Made by a program: the position numbers and the translations under genes
The notes under the pieces: model-generated
Seen by the model: only the letters and a program-made list of their open reading frames with translations
What the model was told of the DNA's origin: nothing
The model's database searches: none
Source: JAXLVB01 sp046329195
GTDB lineage: Bacteria; Bacteroidota; Bacteroidia; Cytophagales; Spirosomataceae
Length of the DNA stretch: 64,000 bases
Assembly: GCA_046329195.1 (NCBI GenBank)
Contig: JAXLVB010000002.1
Coordinates: 1,178,001-1,242,000 of the forward strand
Direction of reading: 5' to 3'
Shown: one piece after another, positions 36,074-44,815 of the stretch
Numbering within the stretch: position 1 is the first letter of the stretch
Layout: every line of letters begins with the position of its first letter

Positions 36074-36997
36074 ATGAATAAATTCCATGACAATTCACCC
36101 AAAAATCGGTTGCTCCTGATGTTAAAAGCATTGCTGGAGCAACCTTACCATTACACCCGCAAGCAATTGGCTTTACAATACGATACCTCGCCCGATACCA
36201 TCAAAAAAGATATGGAGGAACTCCGAAACGCTGATTTTAATGTAGTTTATGATGAAAAATATCGGTATGCCATAGTCCCCAATCGGTCGTCTGAAAAGCT
36301 AGAGGAGGTTTTGTTCTTTACCGAAAGTGATAAAGAGCTTTTGGCAGAAGCACTTCACAAAACATTTGCTCCTTCTAAACGAATCGAAAAATTGTTTCAG
36401 AAGCTCGAAACGGTCTATGATGTTTCTAAGTTAGGAAGCAGTTTATTTTCAAACTCATTTTTGGACAAAGCGTCTTTGTTAGAAAGTGCCCGTAAACAAA
36501 AACGTGTGGTGACCCTCGTCAATTATCGCTCTACCAACAGTTCAGAAATTACAAACCGCCAGGTTGAGCCGTTTTTGGTGAGTACCAAAGAGGATATTTT
36601 ACATTGTTTTGACTTAGAACGGGCTCAAATTCGGCATTTTCGGATTTCCCGTATCGAGCGAGTAGAAGTACAGACGCAAGTGTGGGAAAACGAAGCTCGG
36701 CATTTGGTAATCGCAACAGATCCCTTTCGAATCGTGAACAACAACCAAGTATTTGTCCACATCAAGCTGCGAGTAGGTGGCTACAACGAGCTTACCGAAC
36801 GATTTCCGCTCACGCAAGCCTACCTAAAGCCTTCCGCTCAGGAAGCAGGGGTATTTGATTTTGAGTGCAAGGTCAATGAGAAGTTTTATGGCCTGACCAA
36901 CTTTATTTTGGGTTACCATGAGCATATTATCGAAATCGTAGAGCCCGAACGCCTGATTGCCCATATAAAAACCCATGCAGAAAAAATAAATTTTTGA
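36074..36997 (+). CDS. WYL-domain transcriptional regulator in the CRISPR locus
   Basis: 307 aa. The N-terminal HTH (KNRLLLMLKALLEQPYHYTRKQLALQYDTSPDTIKKDM) is followed by a WYL-like sensor domain (RQVEPFLVSTKEDILHCFDLERAQIRHFRISRIERVEV) and a C-terminal extension (WCX-like). WYL proteins bind nucleic acids or nucleotide ligands, and some are known to control CRISPR-Cas or other defence genes. Its place between cas6 and cas3 suggests it regulates this locus. Base composition resembles cas6, not cas3. Confidence 0.88.
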   Translation: MNKFHDNSPKNRLLLMLKALLEQPYHYTRKQLALQYDTSPDTIKKDMEELRNADFNVVYDEKYRYAIVPNRSSEKLEEVLFFTESDKELLAEALHKTFAPSKRIEKLFQKLETVYDVSKLGSSLFSNSFLDKASLLESARKQKRVVTLVNYRSTNSSEITNRQVEPFLVSTKEDILHCFDLERAQIRHFRISRIERVEVQTQVWENEARHLVIATDPFRIVNNNQVFVHIKLRVGGYNELTERFPLTQAYLKPSAQEAGVFDFECKVNEKFYGLTNFILGYHEHIIEIVEPERLIAHIKTHAEKINF

Positions 36998-37061
36998 GAA
37001 AAGGGGGGTAGGGAGAATAATGCCCTAGGGTACAAGTTAATTTTGATTAAAATAATTTTTT

Positions 37062-39599
37062 ATGACTATTCAAAACTTTTACACTGTCAAACTCGGCAAG
37101 GAGTTTATCCCTTACTTATATCAGATTAGGGTGGCAGAGGCATTATTATCTGGTAAAAATATTATCCTTCATGTCCCAACAGGAGCAGGAAAAACGTGGG
37201 CTTCTATCATGCCTTTTTTGTATGCAAGAGAAATAGGACTTGATTCATTTCCTAAAAAAATGATTTATAGTCTTCCTTTAAGGACTTTAGCAAATTCTAT
37301 TTATGAAGATGTTTTTGATGTTCTTCAAAAGAATGGGTACGATGAAGAAGAAATAAAAAGACAAACAGGAGAATATTCGGATGACCCTTACTTTGAGAAA
37401 GACATTATTTTTTCAACCATTGACCAAACGCTAAGTAATTTCCTTTGCTTTCCGTTGCCATTATCGCCCCGCCAAGCCAATATTAATGCTGGAGCATTGA
37501 TTGGAAGTTATTTAGTATTTGATGAATTTCATTTATTAGATAGTGAGCTTTCTATGGCAACAACTATTGGCACATTGAAAATGCTCGGGAATCTTTGTAG
37601 ATGTTGTATAATGACGGCAACGCTTAGTGAAGATTTTATGAGCTCCATGACAACAGAACTAGGTAGTGATAGTTGGGAAATTATTACGTTAGATGATTTT
37701 AAGGTAGATAAAAGTAGAATAAAGTCTTTACTTCCTACAGAAAACAAGAAAACCGTTTATGTTTTAGATACAACATTAAATCCAGAAAGTGTTATTGAAA
37801 ACCATAAGGATAAAACAATAATCATTTGTAATCGGGTTGAAAATGCTCAAAAAATCTATTATGAATTAATTGAGCAAAAGGAAACAACCGATAATTTGAA
37901 GTTCAAAAATGCCGAAATTATCTGTTTACATTCTCGCTTTTTTGATGGTGATAGGAAAGCAAAAGAGAATAAGTTGAAAACCTTATTCGGAAAAAACACT
38001 CCAGATACCAACGCCATACTAATTGCTACGCAAGTAATTGAGGCAGGAATGGATATTTCATGTTCAGTCATGCACACAGAAATATCGCCAATAAGCTCTT
38101 TTTTACAAAGAGTTGGGCGTAATGCTCGCTTTGCTGATGAAATTGGGCAAGTATTCATTTATTCACTTTTGGAAGTTGAAGAGAAAGAACGAATAAAGTT
38201 AGAACCAGAAAGTAAAGAAGATAAGTTTGAAATAGGGAAATTGAATAATAAGTATTTACCCTATGATAAAGATATATGTGAAAAAACATTCTCTGAACTT
38301 AAAAAGTATCAAACACTTGATGGCGATATTCCTAAAAAATTAATTGAAGCAATCTTAGGCGAAACGGAAAAAGACTTGATAAAAAATATGTCTGCTGGAC
38401 AAGCTGGTGGGTTTAATCAAGAAAAGATTAAACAAAGCTGGAAAGATTGTCAAAAGAATAACTACCGACACACGATAAGGGATATTCAGAGTGTAGAAGT
38501 TTTTTTAATCCACGAGAATCAAAAAAATGAAGTTGCTAAATATCCATTTCGCTATCAATCAATTGGTATGTACAAATGGAGTTTAGTTTCATGGCTCAAT
38601 AAGATTATTAAAGGGGAAGGAGTAAGAATTTATGATAAAGAATCAAATAGTCTTGCTTGGACTTTAGAGGAAAATACCTTCTTAGGCGAATTTAATTTTG
38701 AAAACGATGAAGATATTAAATATACACTTCAAGAACTTTCTTCGCTTGATAAGATTCCAAACCGTTTGTATGTAAATGCTTATTACTTAGGCTATGATGA
38801 AGGTATAGGTTTAAACTGGCAATATGAAAGCACATTTGATAATTCATCGCCAAGAAGTGTGTACAAAGAAAAGAAAGATGATTTCAAGCCACTTGAAAAA
38901 GATACTTTCTATCAGCACAATATGGGTTTAATTGGAGCTTTTGAAAAAGAATTTTTGGGTGATACGAGAAATAAATTGGACTTTGTATTTAAGCAATTGG
39001 CTGAATATATTGAGATGCCAGACATGCAAAAGGATGATTTTATTGAACTTATAAAGTGGATGATTATTTTGCATGACTACGGAAAGCTTAATGAAAAATG
39101 GCAAGCACCCATGCAAAAATATCAAGCATTGAAAGCTCCAAACTGGAAGCTTGAAGTGTTGGGCCATACAGATTTTGATTCAAAAGATGAAAATGATTTA
39201 GCCTTAGCAAAACAGGCTGGACTTAACCAAAGACCTCCACACGCAGGCGTTGGAGCTTATGCTATCCAAGAAGTACTTGACGAATATTATGATAATGTCT
39301 ATTTAAAAAGCGGTATTTCAATGGCGATAGCAAAACATCATAGCCCAGATATATCAAAAGCAGAGTATCCAACTTTTAAAATTTCAGAAGCCAATTATAA
39401 AGTTATGCGAAAACTTTTGGCACAGTTCGAGTTAGACTTTGAGTTGGAGAAAAATGAATCTGAGGGAAAGTTGGATGGATTTATATTAGATGATAGTGAT
39501 TACAAGCAGTATGTAATTTATTCATTTTTCGTAAGAATTCTTAGACTTTGTGACCAGAAAGCGACAGATAATTTCAAAAACTATTTTAACGAAAATTAA
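37062..39599 (+). CDS. cas3: Cas3 helicase-nuclease with C-terminal HD domain
   Basis: 845 aa. It unwinds and degrades target DNA after recruitment by Cascade. The SF2 helicase comes first: Walker A HVPTGAGKTW (37-46), DEFH at 154-157, MTATLSEDFM and motif VI QRVGRNARF. The HD nuclease follows at the C-terminus: LHDYGKLNEKW (His671, Asp672), RPPHAGVGAYA and AKHHSPD. Most type I-B/I-E Cas3 proteins carry HD at the N-terminus, so the order is less common. The gene is AT-rich compared with cas6. One base separates its stop from the cas8 start, so translation is coupled. Confidence 0.94.
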   Translation: MTIQNFYTVKLGKEFIPYLYQIRVAEALLSGKNIILHVPTGAGKTWASIMPFLYAREIGLDSFPKKMIYSLPLRTLANSIYEDVFDVLQKNGYDEEEIKRQTGEYSDDPYFEKDIIFSTIDQTLSNFLCFPLPLSPRQANINAGALIGSYLVFDEFHLLDSELSMATTIGTLKMLGNLCRCCIMTATLSEDFMSSMTTELGSDSWEIITLDDFKVDKSRIKSLLPTENKKTVYVLDTTLNPESVIENHKDKTIIICNRVENAQKIYYELIEQKETTDNLKFKNAEIICLHSRFFDGDRKAKENKLKTLFGKNTPDTNAILIATQVIEAGMDISCSVMHTEISPISSFLQRVGRNARFADEIGQVFIYSLLEVEEKERIKLEPESKEDKFEIGKLNNKYLPYDKDICEKTFSELKKYQTLDGDIPKKLIEAILGETEKDLIKNMSAGQAGGFNQEKIKQSWKDCQKNNYRHTIRDIQSVEVFLIHENQKNEVAKYPFRYQSIGMYKWSLVSWLNKIIKGEGVRIYDKESNSLAWTLEENTFLGEFNFENDEDIKYTLQELSSLDKIPNRLYVNAYYLGYDEGIGLNWQYESTFDNSSPRSVYKEKKDDFKPLEKDTFYQHNMGLIGAFEKEFLGDTRNKLDFVFKQLAEYIEMPDMQKDDFIELIKWMIILHDYGKLNEKWQAPMQKYQALKAPNWKLEVLGHTDFDSKDENDLALAKQAGLNQRPPHAGVGAYAIQEVLDEYYDNVYLKSGISMAIAKHHSPDISKAEYPTFKISEANYKVMRKLLAQFELDFELEKNESEGKLDGFILDDSDYKQYVIYSFFVRILRLCDQKATDNFKNYFNEN

Positions 39600-39600
39600 G

Positions 39601-41352
39601 ATGTATCAAAACTTTTCAATTAAAAAAGAATCTGGCACATACTCTGAAACACTAGAAGCTTTTGGAGTTGCAAAACTTATTTCAAATATTTTCTCAAACC
39701 TTAGTATTCAAGGAATACAAATAAAAATTGAAGATAAGGGGAGTTTTTATTGTGTAAGTAGCAATAAATCTTTAACAAACGAACTCTTAGATAAGTTGTC
39801 ATATTTTTTGATATTAAAATTTATCAAAAAAGAGTCAAATCAAATCATCCCAGAGAGTTTAATGACGAATGATTATTTCGACTACCCTGCTCAAAAAGTT
39901 GAATTAGATAATTATAAAAAGCGATTTGCCGAAATTGAAAGCAATAAGATTTTGAATGCAGAGCAAAAAAAGCTTGAACGTAAGAAATTAGCAGAAGAAA
40001 AATTGTCTGAGTTTGGTAAAAAGTTAGATGAGGAGTTTGATGTGTACAGAGAAATAATCAAAAACCCTTATGCATCCTTTAGCAAACTGTTCGATAACTT
40101 TTATCAGAATAGAGACAATTTTAGATTACTGGTCAAAGAGATTTTAAATTACTATACCAACCAACCTATTGCTAAAAGGTCGTTCAAATTGGCAGATGAA
40201 AAGCCAACATCTCAGCAGTTGTATAACCCTAATCAAGGGAAAGGATTGAATAGAGGAAAAGCGAATAACCCTTCGATGGGTAATCTGGACTCTCATTGGA
40301 TTTCTGAAACGATGAAAATTTCAGGTGCATTAGATATGATGATTTGCCAGTATGTGAAAGTTGGGGCTTCGTATGATTTAAAGATATTTGTACCTGAGTT
40401 TAATGATATTCTATTGCATAAAGCAAAAGATGTTGTGTTTCTTTTTAAAAAGTACTTAAAAAGTACATCACCGATAAAATTAGATATTATCAACAGTCTT
40501 GATTTCACCGAAAAGTTCATAAAAGAAACACCTGGATACAACAAAGGGAAGGTAAAAAACACAATCAAAGGCTTTCACTCTGTTTATCAAAAAGATTTGG
40601 GTCAGAATAAGGCTGTTGCCAATATTGCCTTTATCCAAACACCTGATTTTGTTGAGTATAATAATAAAGATGAGGGCTTAGAATGGATTGAAATTTTAAG
40701 TCAACAAAAATCTTTAATCGCTAATATTGAAGAATTAGGCGATTCTATGCAAGGGTTACAAGCTTATAGGAATTTTCTTGGAAGTGTGTCAAATACAGCA
40801 TTGGGTCATTTTTCAAAATTTAATTACTGGTACGCTGGTTATTTAATGCACCAACTAACCAAAGGGAACAAATTTGTAAGAACATTTAAAATTGAACATT
40901 TAAACAAATTTTATCATAATATGGAACCAAAGTTAAGTGAAATCATCAATAATGAGGGCTTTAAAGCCGTAGCAAGTGCCATCAGAAGAAGTACTGTAAG
41001 TCTTCAATACACACCAAAAGACCAACGAAAGTTTGAAATTCGATATGGTTTAGCTCAACAGCTTCAAAGCAAATCTAAGTCAAAAGAAGATTTAGCTACT
41101 TTTATTGGGGAGTTTGTCAGTACTTATAATGCAGAGACTGGAAGAAATGCAGAAAAGAATGGGGGCAAGGCTCTTAGGGCAAATGTAAAGGATGGTGAAC
41201 TAATAAAGTTTTACGAAATTTTAGATAATCAACCCTCTCGTTTAGTCGGTGCATTATTAGCGTCTTATGGCTTTGCGTTATCATCTAAGGAAAAAGTACA
41301 AGAGCCAGACGAAAATGAGCAAACACAAGACAATCAAGAAGATATTAACTAA
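39601..41352 (+). CDS. cas8: Cas8-type Cascade large subunit
   Basis: 583 aa from the ATG at 39601; the frame opens further upstream inside cas3 but the ATG is preferred. By position between cas3 and cas7 it should be the large subunit that reads the PAM and recruits Cas3. It has Lys-rich helical stretches and only two cysteines, with none of the CxxC pairs of Cst1-type Cas8, so the subfamily is not assigned. The C-terminal tail QEPDENEQTQDNQEDIN is acidic and likely disordered. Identification rests mainly on synteny. Confidence 0.8.
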   Translation: MYQNFSIKKESGTYSETLEAFGVAKLISNIFSNLSIQGIQIKIEDKGSFYCVSSNKSLTNELLDKLSYFLILKFIKKESNQIIPESLMTNDYFDYPAQKVELDNYKKRFAEIESNKILNAEQKKLERKKLAEEKLSEFGKKLDEEFDVYREIIKNPYASFSKLFDNFYQNRDNFRLLVKEILNYYTNQPIAKRSFKLADEKPTSQQLYNPNQGKGLNRGKANNPSMGNLDSHWISETMKISGALDMMICQYVKVGASYDLKIFVPEFNDILLHKAKDVVFLFKKYLKSTSPIKLDIINSLDFTEKFIKETPGYNKGKVKNTIKGFHSVYQKDLGQNKAVANIAFIQTPDFVEYNNKDEGLEWIEILSQQKSLIANIEELGDSMQGLQAYRNFLGSVSNTALGHFSKFNYWYAGYLMHQLTKGNKFVRTFKIEHLNKFYHNMEPKLSEIINNEGFKAVASAIRRSTVSLQYTPKDQRKFEIRYGLAQQLQSKSKSKEDLATFIGEFVSTYNAETGRNAEKNGGKALRANVKDGELIKFYEILDNQPSRLVGALLASYGFALSSKEKVQEPDENEQTQDNQEDIN

Positions 41353-41367
41353 TAAACATCAAAAAAA

Positions 41368-42354
41368 ATGGCTGACACCAACAAAACAATTGCTTCAATC
41401 TCCATCAGTGGAGAAATCACACTTAATCTTCATTCTTTGAATAATGAAGGTGGTGAAGGAAATCAAATTATCACTCGTCAAGTAACCATTGTTGACAAAG
41501 CAGGAGAAACACATACTGTTAATGCAATCTCTGGCGATATGTTTAAACATATTCATGCTGTTCATTTGGCTCAAATTGCTAAAGAGCAAAAACTGCCTTT
41601 GAGTAAATATGCAGAAGCTTTAAATCCTAATAGAATTTCTGGAGAAGAATTAGGAAGCTATGCTAAAAACAATATTGCAAAAACGAATGGTACTGCTGCA
41701 GATGTGATTGATGCTTTGATTGATATTTGTACAGTATGTGATACACATGGAATTTTGATTACCGACAAAATTGGAGAGAACAAAAACAGCTCTAACACAC
41801 CAAGAAAATCAACAGTTGAATTTGGTTGGACAGTGGGAATCCCTGATAAAACCAATACTGAAAGTTACTTGCATACAAAACTTGTGACGAATGCAGGCAG
41901 TACAGAAACAACAGGAAGTAATGAAGGGCAAAATATATTTCACCGCCCTGCCAATCACGGAGTTTATGCCTTCGTATGTAGCATAGATGTTTATCGCATT
42001 GGATTTAATGATATTTCGAGAAAATATCCTGATGGCGTTGATAGAACTGCTCGTTACAAGGCTCTTTTGCAAAGTTTGTTGAGTTCATTTATCAACCCTA
42101 AAGGTGCTATGACCAGTACTCAAAAACCGCATATCACTGATTTTAAAGGAGTTGTTGCTATTTCAAGTAAACTAACTCCTGCACCAACTATTAGTGCTAT
42201 CAATGAAAAATATCAAGAGGAAATTGCAAAAATAGCCAACAGCCTCAATAAGATAGAGTCAAATATGATTGGATTAAAGAAGTTTGACGGATTAGGCAAT
42301 CTTTCTGAAATTATTGCTGATTTAATGACGTATGAACCATACAAAATTTCCTAA
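41368..42354 (+). CDS. cas7: Cas7 backbone subunit (DevR/Cst2 family)
   Basis: 328 aa. It polymerises along the crRNA to form the Cascade backbone. The N-terminus ISISGEITLNLHSLNNEGGEGNQ is the DevR-type RAMP start. FGWTVGIPDKTNTESYLHTKLV, IFHRPANHGVYAFVCSIDVYRIGFND and FINPKGAMTSTQKPHITDFKGVV also match that family. It sits 15 bases after cas8 and 2 bases before cas5, so the three are one operon. DevR/Cst2-type Cas7 points to type I-B. Confidence 0.92.
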   Translation: MADTNKTIASISISGEITLNLHSLNNEGGEGNQIITRQVTIVDKAGETHTVNAISGDMFKHIHAVHLAQIAKEQKLPLSKYAEALNPNRISGEELGSYAKNNIAKTNGTAADVIDALIDICTVCDTHGILITDKIGENKNSSNTPRKSTVEFGWTVGIPDKTNTESYLHTKLVTNAGSTETTGSNEGQNIFHRPANHGVYAFVCSIDVYRIGFNDISRKYPDGVDRTARYKALLQSLLSSFINPKGAMTSTQKPHITDFKGVVAISSKLTPAPTISAINEKYQEEIAKIANSLNKIESNMIGLKKFDGLGNLSEIIADLMTYEPYKIS

Positions 42355-42356
42355 TT

Positions 42357-43046
42357 ATGAGATTTTCGGCTATTTTTCAACCAACAACATTATTTTCGCT
42401 AAAAGAAAGTAATTCAACGAATAAAGGAGCAAAGTCTCTTTTTTTACCTTCTCCTTATTCTATAAAAATGGCAATTCTTAATCAAGCCATTACGATAGGT
42501 GATGATTTAACAAAATTAGAGGAGAAAAAAAGTCAAGAATTTGGCTTCATTCGTGATGCACAAATAAGTTTCTACATTCCAGAATCAAATAGTTTTTGTG
42601 TAAACAATTCATTTATTAAGATTCAAGAACCTGTCAGGGAAGGTAGTGGATTTAAGCCAACCATTTCTTTTAGAGAGTATGTTTTTATCTCTGATAAAAT
42701 TGAAATCATTTTTGAAGTACCTACTGTTGAGGCAAAAAACTATCTCATAAAGTATTTGTATAAAATCAATTATTTTGGTAAAAGAGGTTGTTTTTTCCAG
42801 TTTTTGGAGTTTAATGATTATCCTCCAGAAGCTAATGTTAAACTATTTAATGGTAAAAATGGAGTGGCAGGAGTTTTACAATCTTATGATGACTTTGATG
42901 AAAAAGCCACTTTTGACAGCGTAAATAACTATTCATCAGCTAATAGTAAACGGAAAAAACAGATTTTAGTTTTACCATTGAGTGTTGAAAGTTCATCTAA
43001 AAGTTTCACTATATTTTCCCGACCGGGCAGAGGCCAAATTGATTGA
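42357..43046 (+). CDS. cas5: Cas5, possibly with an altered C-terminus
   Basis: 229 aa. Cas5 caps the crRNA 5' handle in Cascade. The N-terminal beta strand and loop MRFSAIFQPTTLFSLKESNS fit the Cas5 RAMP start. The frame runs well to KSFTIF (about residue 220), then ends in SRPGRGQID across a point where composition changes abruptly from AT-rich to mixed. A different frame from 43021 continues with a protein-like tail. The last nine residues may therefore be foreign sequence read through a recombination junction. Length is near normal, so function could be kept. Confidence 0.85.
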   Translation: MRFSAIFQPTTLFSLKESNSTNKGAKSLFLPSPYSIKMAILNQAITIGDDLTKLEEKKSQEFGFIRDAQISFYIPESNSFCVNNSFIKIQEPVREGSGFKPTISFREYVFISDKIEIIFEVPTVEAKNYLIKYLYKINYFGKRGCFFQFLEFNDYPPEANVKLFNGKNGVAGVLQSYDDFDEKATFDSVNNYSSANSKRKKQILVLPLSVESSSKSFTIFSRPGRGQID

Positions 43047-43086
43047 ATTAATGCAAGGTTTCGACTACGAAAATCAATTGTCCTAA
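43021..43086 (+). pseudogene. out-of-frame coding remnant at the end of cas5
   Basis: In the +1 frame relative to cas5, bases 43021-43086 encode DRAEAKLIELMQG then FDYENQLS and a TAA. It looks like the C-terminus of a real protein and has the G+C of flanking chromosomal genes rather than of cas5. It may be the tail of a replaced cas gene or the original end of cas5 after a frameshift. I cannot tell which from sequence alone. Confidence 0.4.
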
Positions 43087-43119
43087 TCATTGCCCCTTAT
43101 AGAAACGTTTCCATCACAC

Positions 43120-43148
43120 GTAGAGACGTTGCAATGCAACGTCTCTAC
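43120..43148. repeat. REP palindrome 1
   Basis: GTAGAGACGTTGC and GCAACGTCTCTAC form a 13-bp stem with loop AAT. It is identical to the copy at 44734 and has one G-T change relative to the copy at 43322. Preceded by CACAC as in the other copies. Confidence 0.85.
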
Positions 43149-43201
43149 AAAATTCGAACCATTGCCGTTTTTATCATAATTCATTCTAATGACCTATTGC
43201 C

Positions 43202-43321
43202 ATGCCTTTGTATGAAAACAAATACCGCATCGAATCTGCACGATTCAACGGATGGGATTATGGTCTATTTTTGTTCGATTTGCACCAAAAAACGACAACA
43301 TTTCATCATTGGGAATTACAC
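43202..43321 (+). pseudogene. truncated RAYT 5' fragment, copy 1
   Basis: The first 20 codons (MPLYENKYRIESARFNGWDY) match the intact RAYT at 44816. A short deletion then shifts the frame; the matching ICTKKRQHF lies in another frame. Similarity ends at the next REP palindrome. The upstream 50 bases (ATTCGAACCATTGCC...) are also shared with the other copies. Confidence 0.8.
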
Positions 43322-43350
43322 GTAGAGACGTTGTAATGCAACGTCTCTAC
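43322..43350. repeat. REP palindrome 2
   Basis: A 29-base palindrome of the same type as at 43120, with GTTGT in place of GTTGC in the left arm. It closes RAYT copy 1 and lies one base before the IS3-family element. Confidence 0.85.
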
Positions 43351-43433
43351 ATGTCCTACCCCCCAGAGAGCGGTGCCAAAAATAAGTAGAGAAATAATGG
43401 ACAACAATTATTTTCACACTTAAAACAAGCACC

Positions 43434-43697
43434 ATGCGAAAGAGCAGATTCAACGAGAGCCAGCGCAGAGCCATACTGGACAGCTACCTGAAAGGAGCCA
43501 AGACAGTAGAGGCACTGTGCGAAGAACACCAAATAAGCCCAGCCACGTTCTACAAGTGGAAGAACGAGGCAGAGACGGAACAGCACGAGGACAAGCGCCG
43601 ACTCAAGGAACTCGAACAGGAAAACCTCCGCCTCAAAAAGATGTACGCCGAGCTGCAACTCAAGCACGAGGTGGTCAGCGAGGCGGTGGAGTTCTAA
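43434..43697 (+). CDS. IS3-family transposase OrfA (HTH)
   Basis: 87 aa. An HTH_Tnp_1 domain (RFNESQRRAILDSYLKGAKTVEALCEEHQISPATFYKWKNE) is followed by a leucine-zipper coiled coil ending VVSEAVEF. In IS3 elements OrfA joins OrfB by programmed -1 frameshift to make the transposase. It is intact, but the partner is broken. Confidence 0.9.
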   Translation: MRKSRFNESQRRAILDSYLKGAKTVEALCEEHQISPATFYKWKNEAETEQHEDKRRLKELEQENLRLKKMYAELQLKHEVVSEAVEF

Positions 43698-43699
43698 AA

Positions 43700-44541
43700 A
43701 GAAGCAGGCTGGGAAAGGTGGAACTGATGGGTCATGTACAGGGTAAACAGGCCGGGTTGAGCAAACGCCGCATCTGCCAGTGGCTGCGCCTGAGACGCTC
43801 GACAGCGTATGAGCAGAAAGAGCGCAAATCGACGGCCATGACCACCGCACCAAAGGATGAAGCAGATTAGGCGGGAACACCCGGCATGGGGCTTCCGCCT
43901 GATGTTGGCCTACCTGAAGAACCAAGGCGAAGGAATCGGCAGGCACCGTGCATACCGGCTTTATCAGAGCGCAAGACTAAGCCTGCACAGGAACCCAAAA
44001 AAGCCCCGCATCAAGCGGGTCTTCGAGGGTTTGCTACCGCCAGAGAAAATCAACGAAGGCGGGCGATGGACTTCCTGAGCGAGTGGGTGATGGGGGACAA
44101 ACAGCAGAGCGTGCGAATCATAAACGTGGTGGACGAGTGCTCGAGAAAAGACCTCTGGGTGGAGGCCCAGCATCACCGCCCCCAAACTGGTGGAAACCCT
44201 CGACAGGATTGGCCAAATCGTTTCCCCCGCTATGTCCGCTGCGACAACGGCAATTCATCAGCCAAGCGCTTGCTGGGTGGGCAGCGGCCAGGGGTGTTGA
44301 AATCAAGTTCATCCAACCGGGTAAGCCGACCCAGAACGGAATCATCGAACGCCTCAACGGAACGCTTCGGAAGGAGTGCCTGAACTTGAATTGGTTCTAT
44401 TCTCTCGAGGAAATCAACGACCTGTTGACAACCTGGCACAGCAACTATAATTTTCTCAGGCCACATTCCTGCTTGAAATATCAAACACCTGCTAACTTTG
44501 AAAAACTAAATCAGAATCTCTACTTTAAACTGGTACCGTAA
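43700..44541 (+). pseudogene. IS3-family transposase OrfB, broken by several frameshifts
   Basis: Segments of one DDE integrase lie in at least four successive frame blocks: a helical start GLSKRRICQWLRLRRSTAYEQ, an HTH_21 part IRREHPAWGFRLMLAYLKNQG, a core MDFLSEWVMGDKQQSVRIINVVDE with the first Asp, RCDNG with the second Asp, and NGIIERLNGTLRKECLN with the Glu. The changes cannot all be programmed frameshifts, so the element cannot make its own transposase. Confidence 0.88.
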
Positions 44542-44624
44542 GACAGGGGGCAGGACATACAGAATTCGAACCATTGCCGTTTTTATCATAATTCATTCTA
44601 TTGACCTATTGCCATGCCTTTGTA

Positions 44625-44733
44625 TGAAAACAAATGCCGCATCGAATCTGCACGATTCAACGGATGGGATTATGGTCTATTTTTGTACGATTTGCACCAA
44701 AAAACGACAATATTTCATCATTGGGAATCACAC
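44625..44733 (+). pseudogene. truncated RAYT 5' fragment, copy 2
   Basis: Begins with the same ATTCGAACCATTGCC upstream sequence right after the IS element and an M-P-L-Y-E-N-K start. It carries the same frame-shifting deletion as copy 1 and ends in the next REP palindrome. Copies 1 and 2 differ by only a few bases, so they arose by duplication of one damaged unit. Confidence 0.8.
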
Positions 44734-44762
44734 GTAGAGACGTTGCAATGCAACGTCTCTAC
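44734..44762. repeat. REP palindrome 3
   Basis: Exact copy of the palindrome at 43120. It lies 54 bases upstream of the intact RAYT start. Confidence 0.85.
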
Positions 44763-44815
44763 AGAATTCGAACCATTGCCGTTTTTATCATAATTCATTC
44801 TATTGACCTATTGCC

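Larger units (their letters stand above)
43352..44557 (+). mobile_element. IS3-family insertion sequence, 1206 bp, inactivated
   Basis: Ends read TGTCCTACCCCC on the left and, inverted, TGTCCTGCCCCC on the right. TACA is duplicated outside both ends (43348-43351 and 44558-44561). Removing the element and one TACA restores the uninterrupted junction CTCTACAGAATTCG seen at the third RAYT unit, which proves the ends. It carries orfA and a frameshifted orfB. G+C is higher than the neighbourhood, so it is a foreign insertion. Confidence 0.9.

Noticed and set aside
43134..43325. Plus-strand frame in the first RAYT unit
   Set aside because: It is a frameshifted fragment of RAYT ended by a REP palindrome, not a separate gene.
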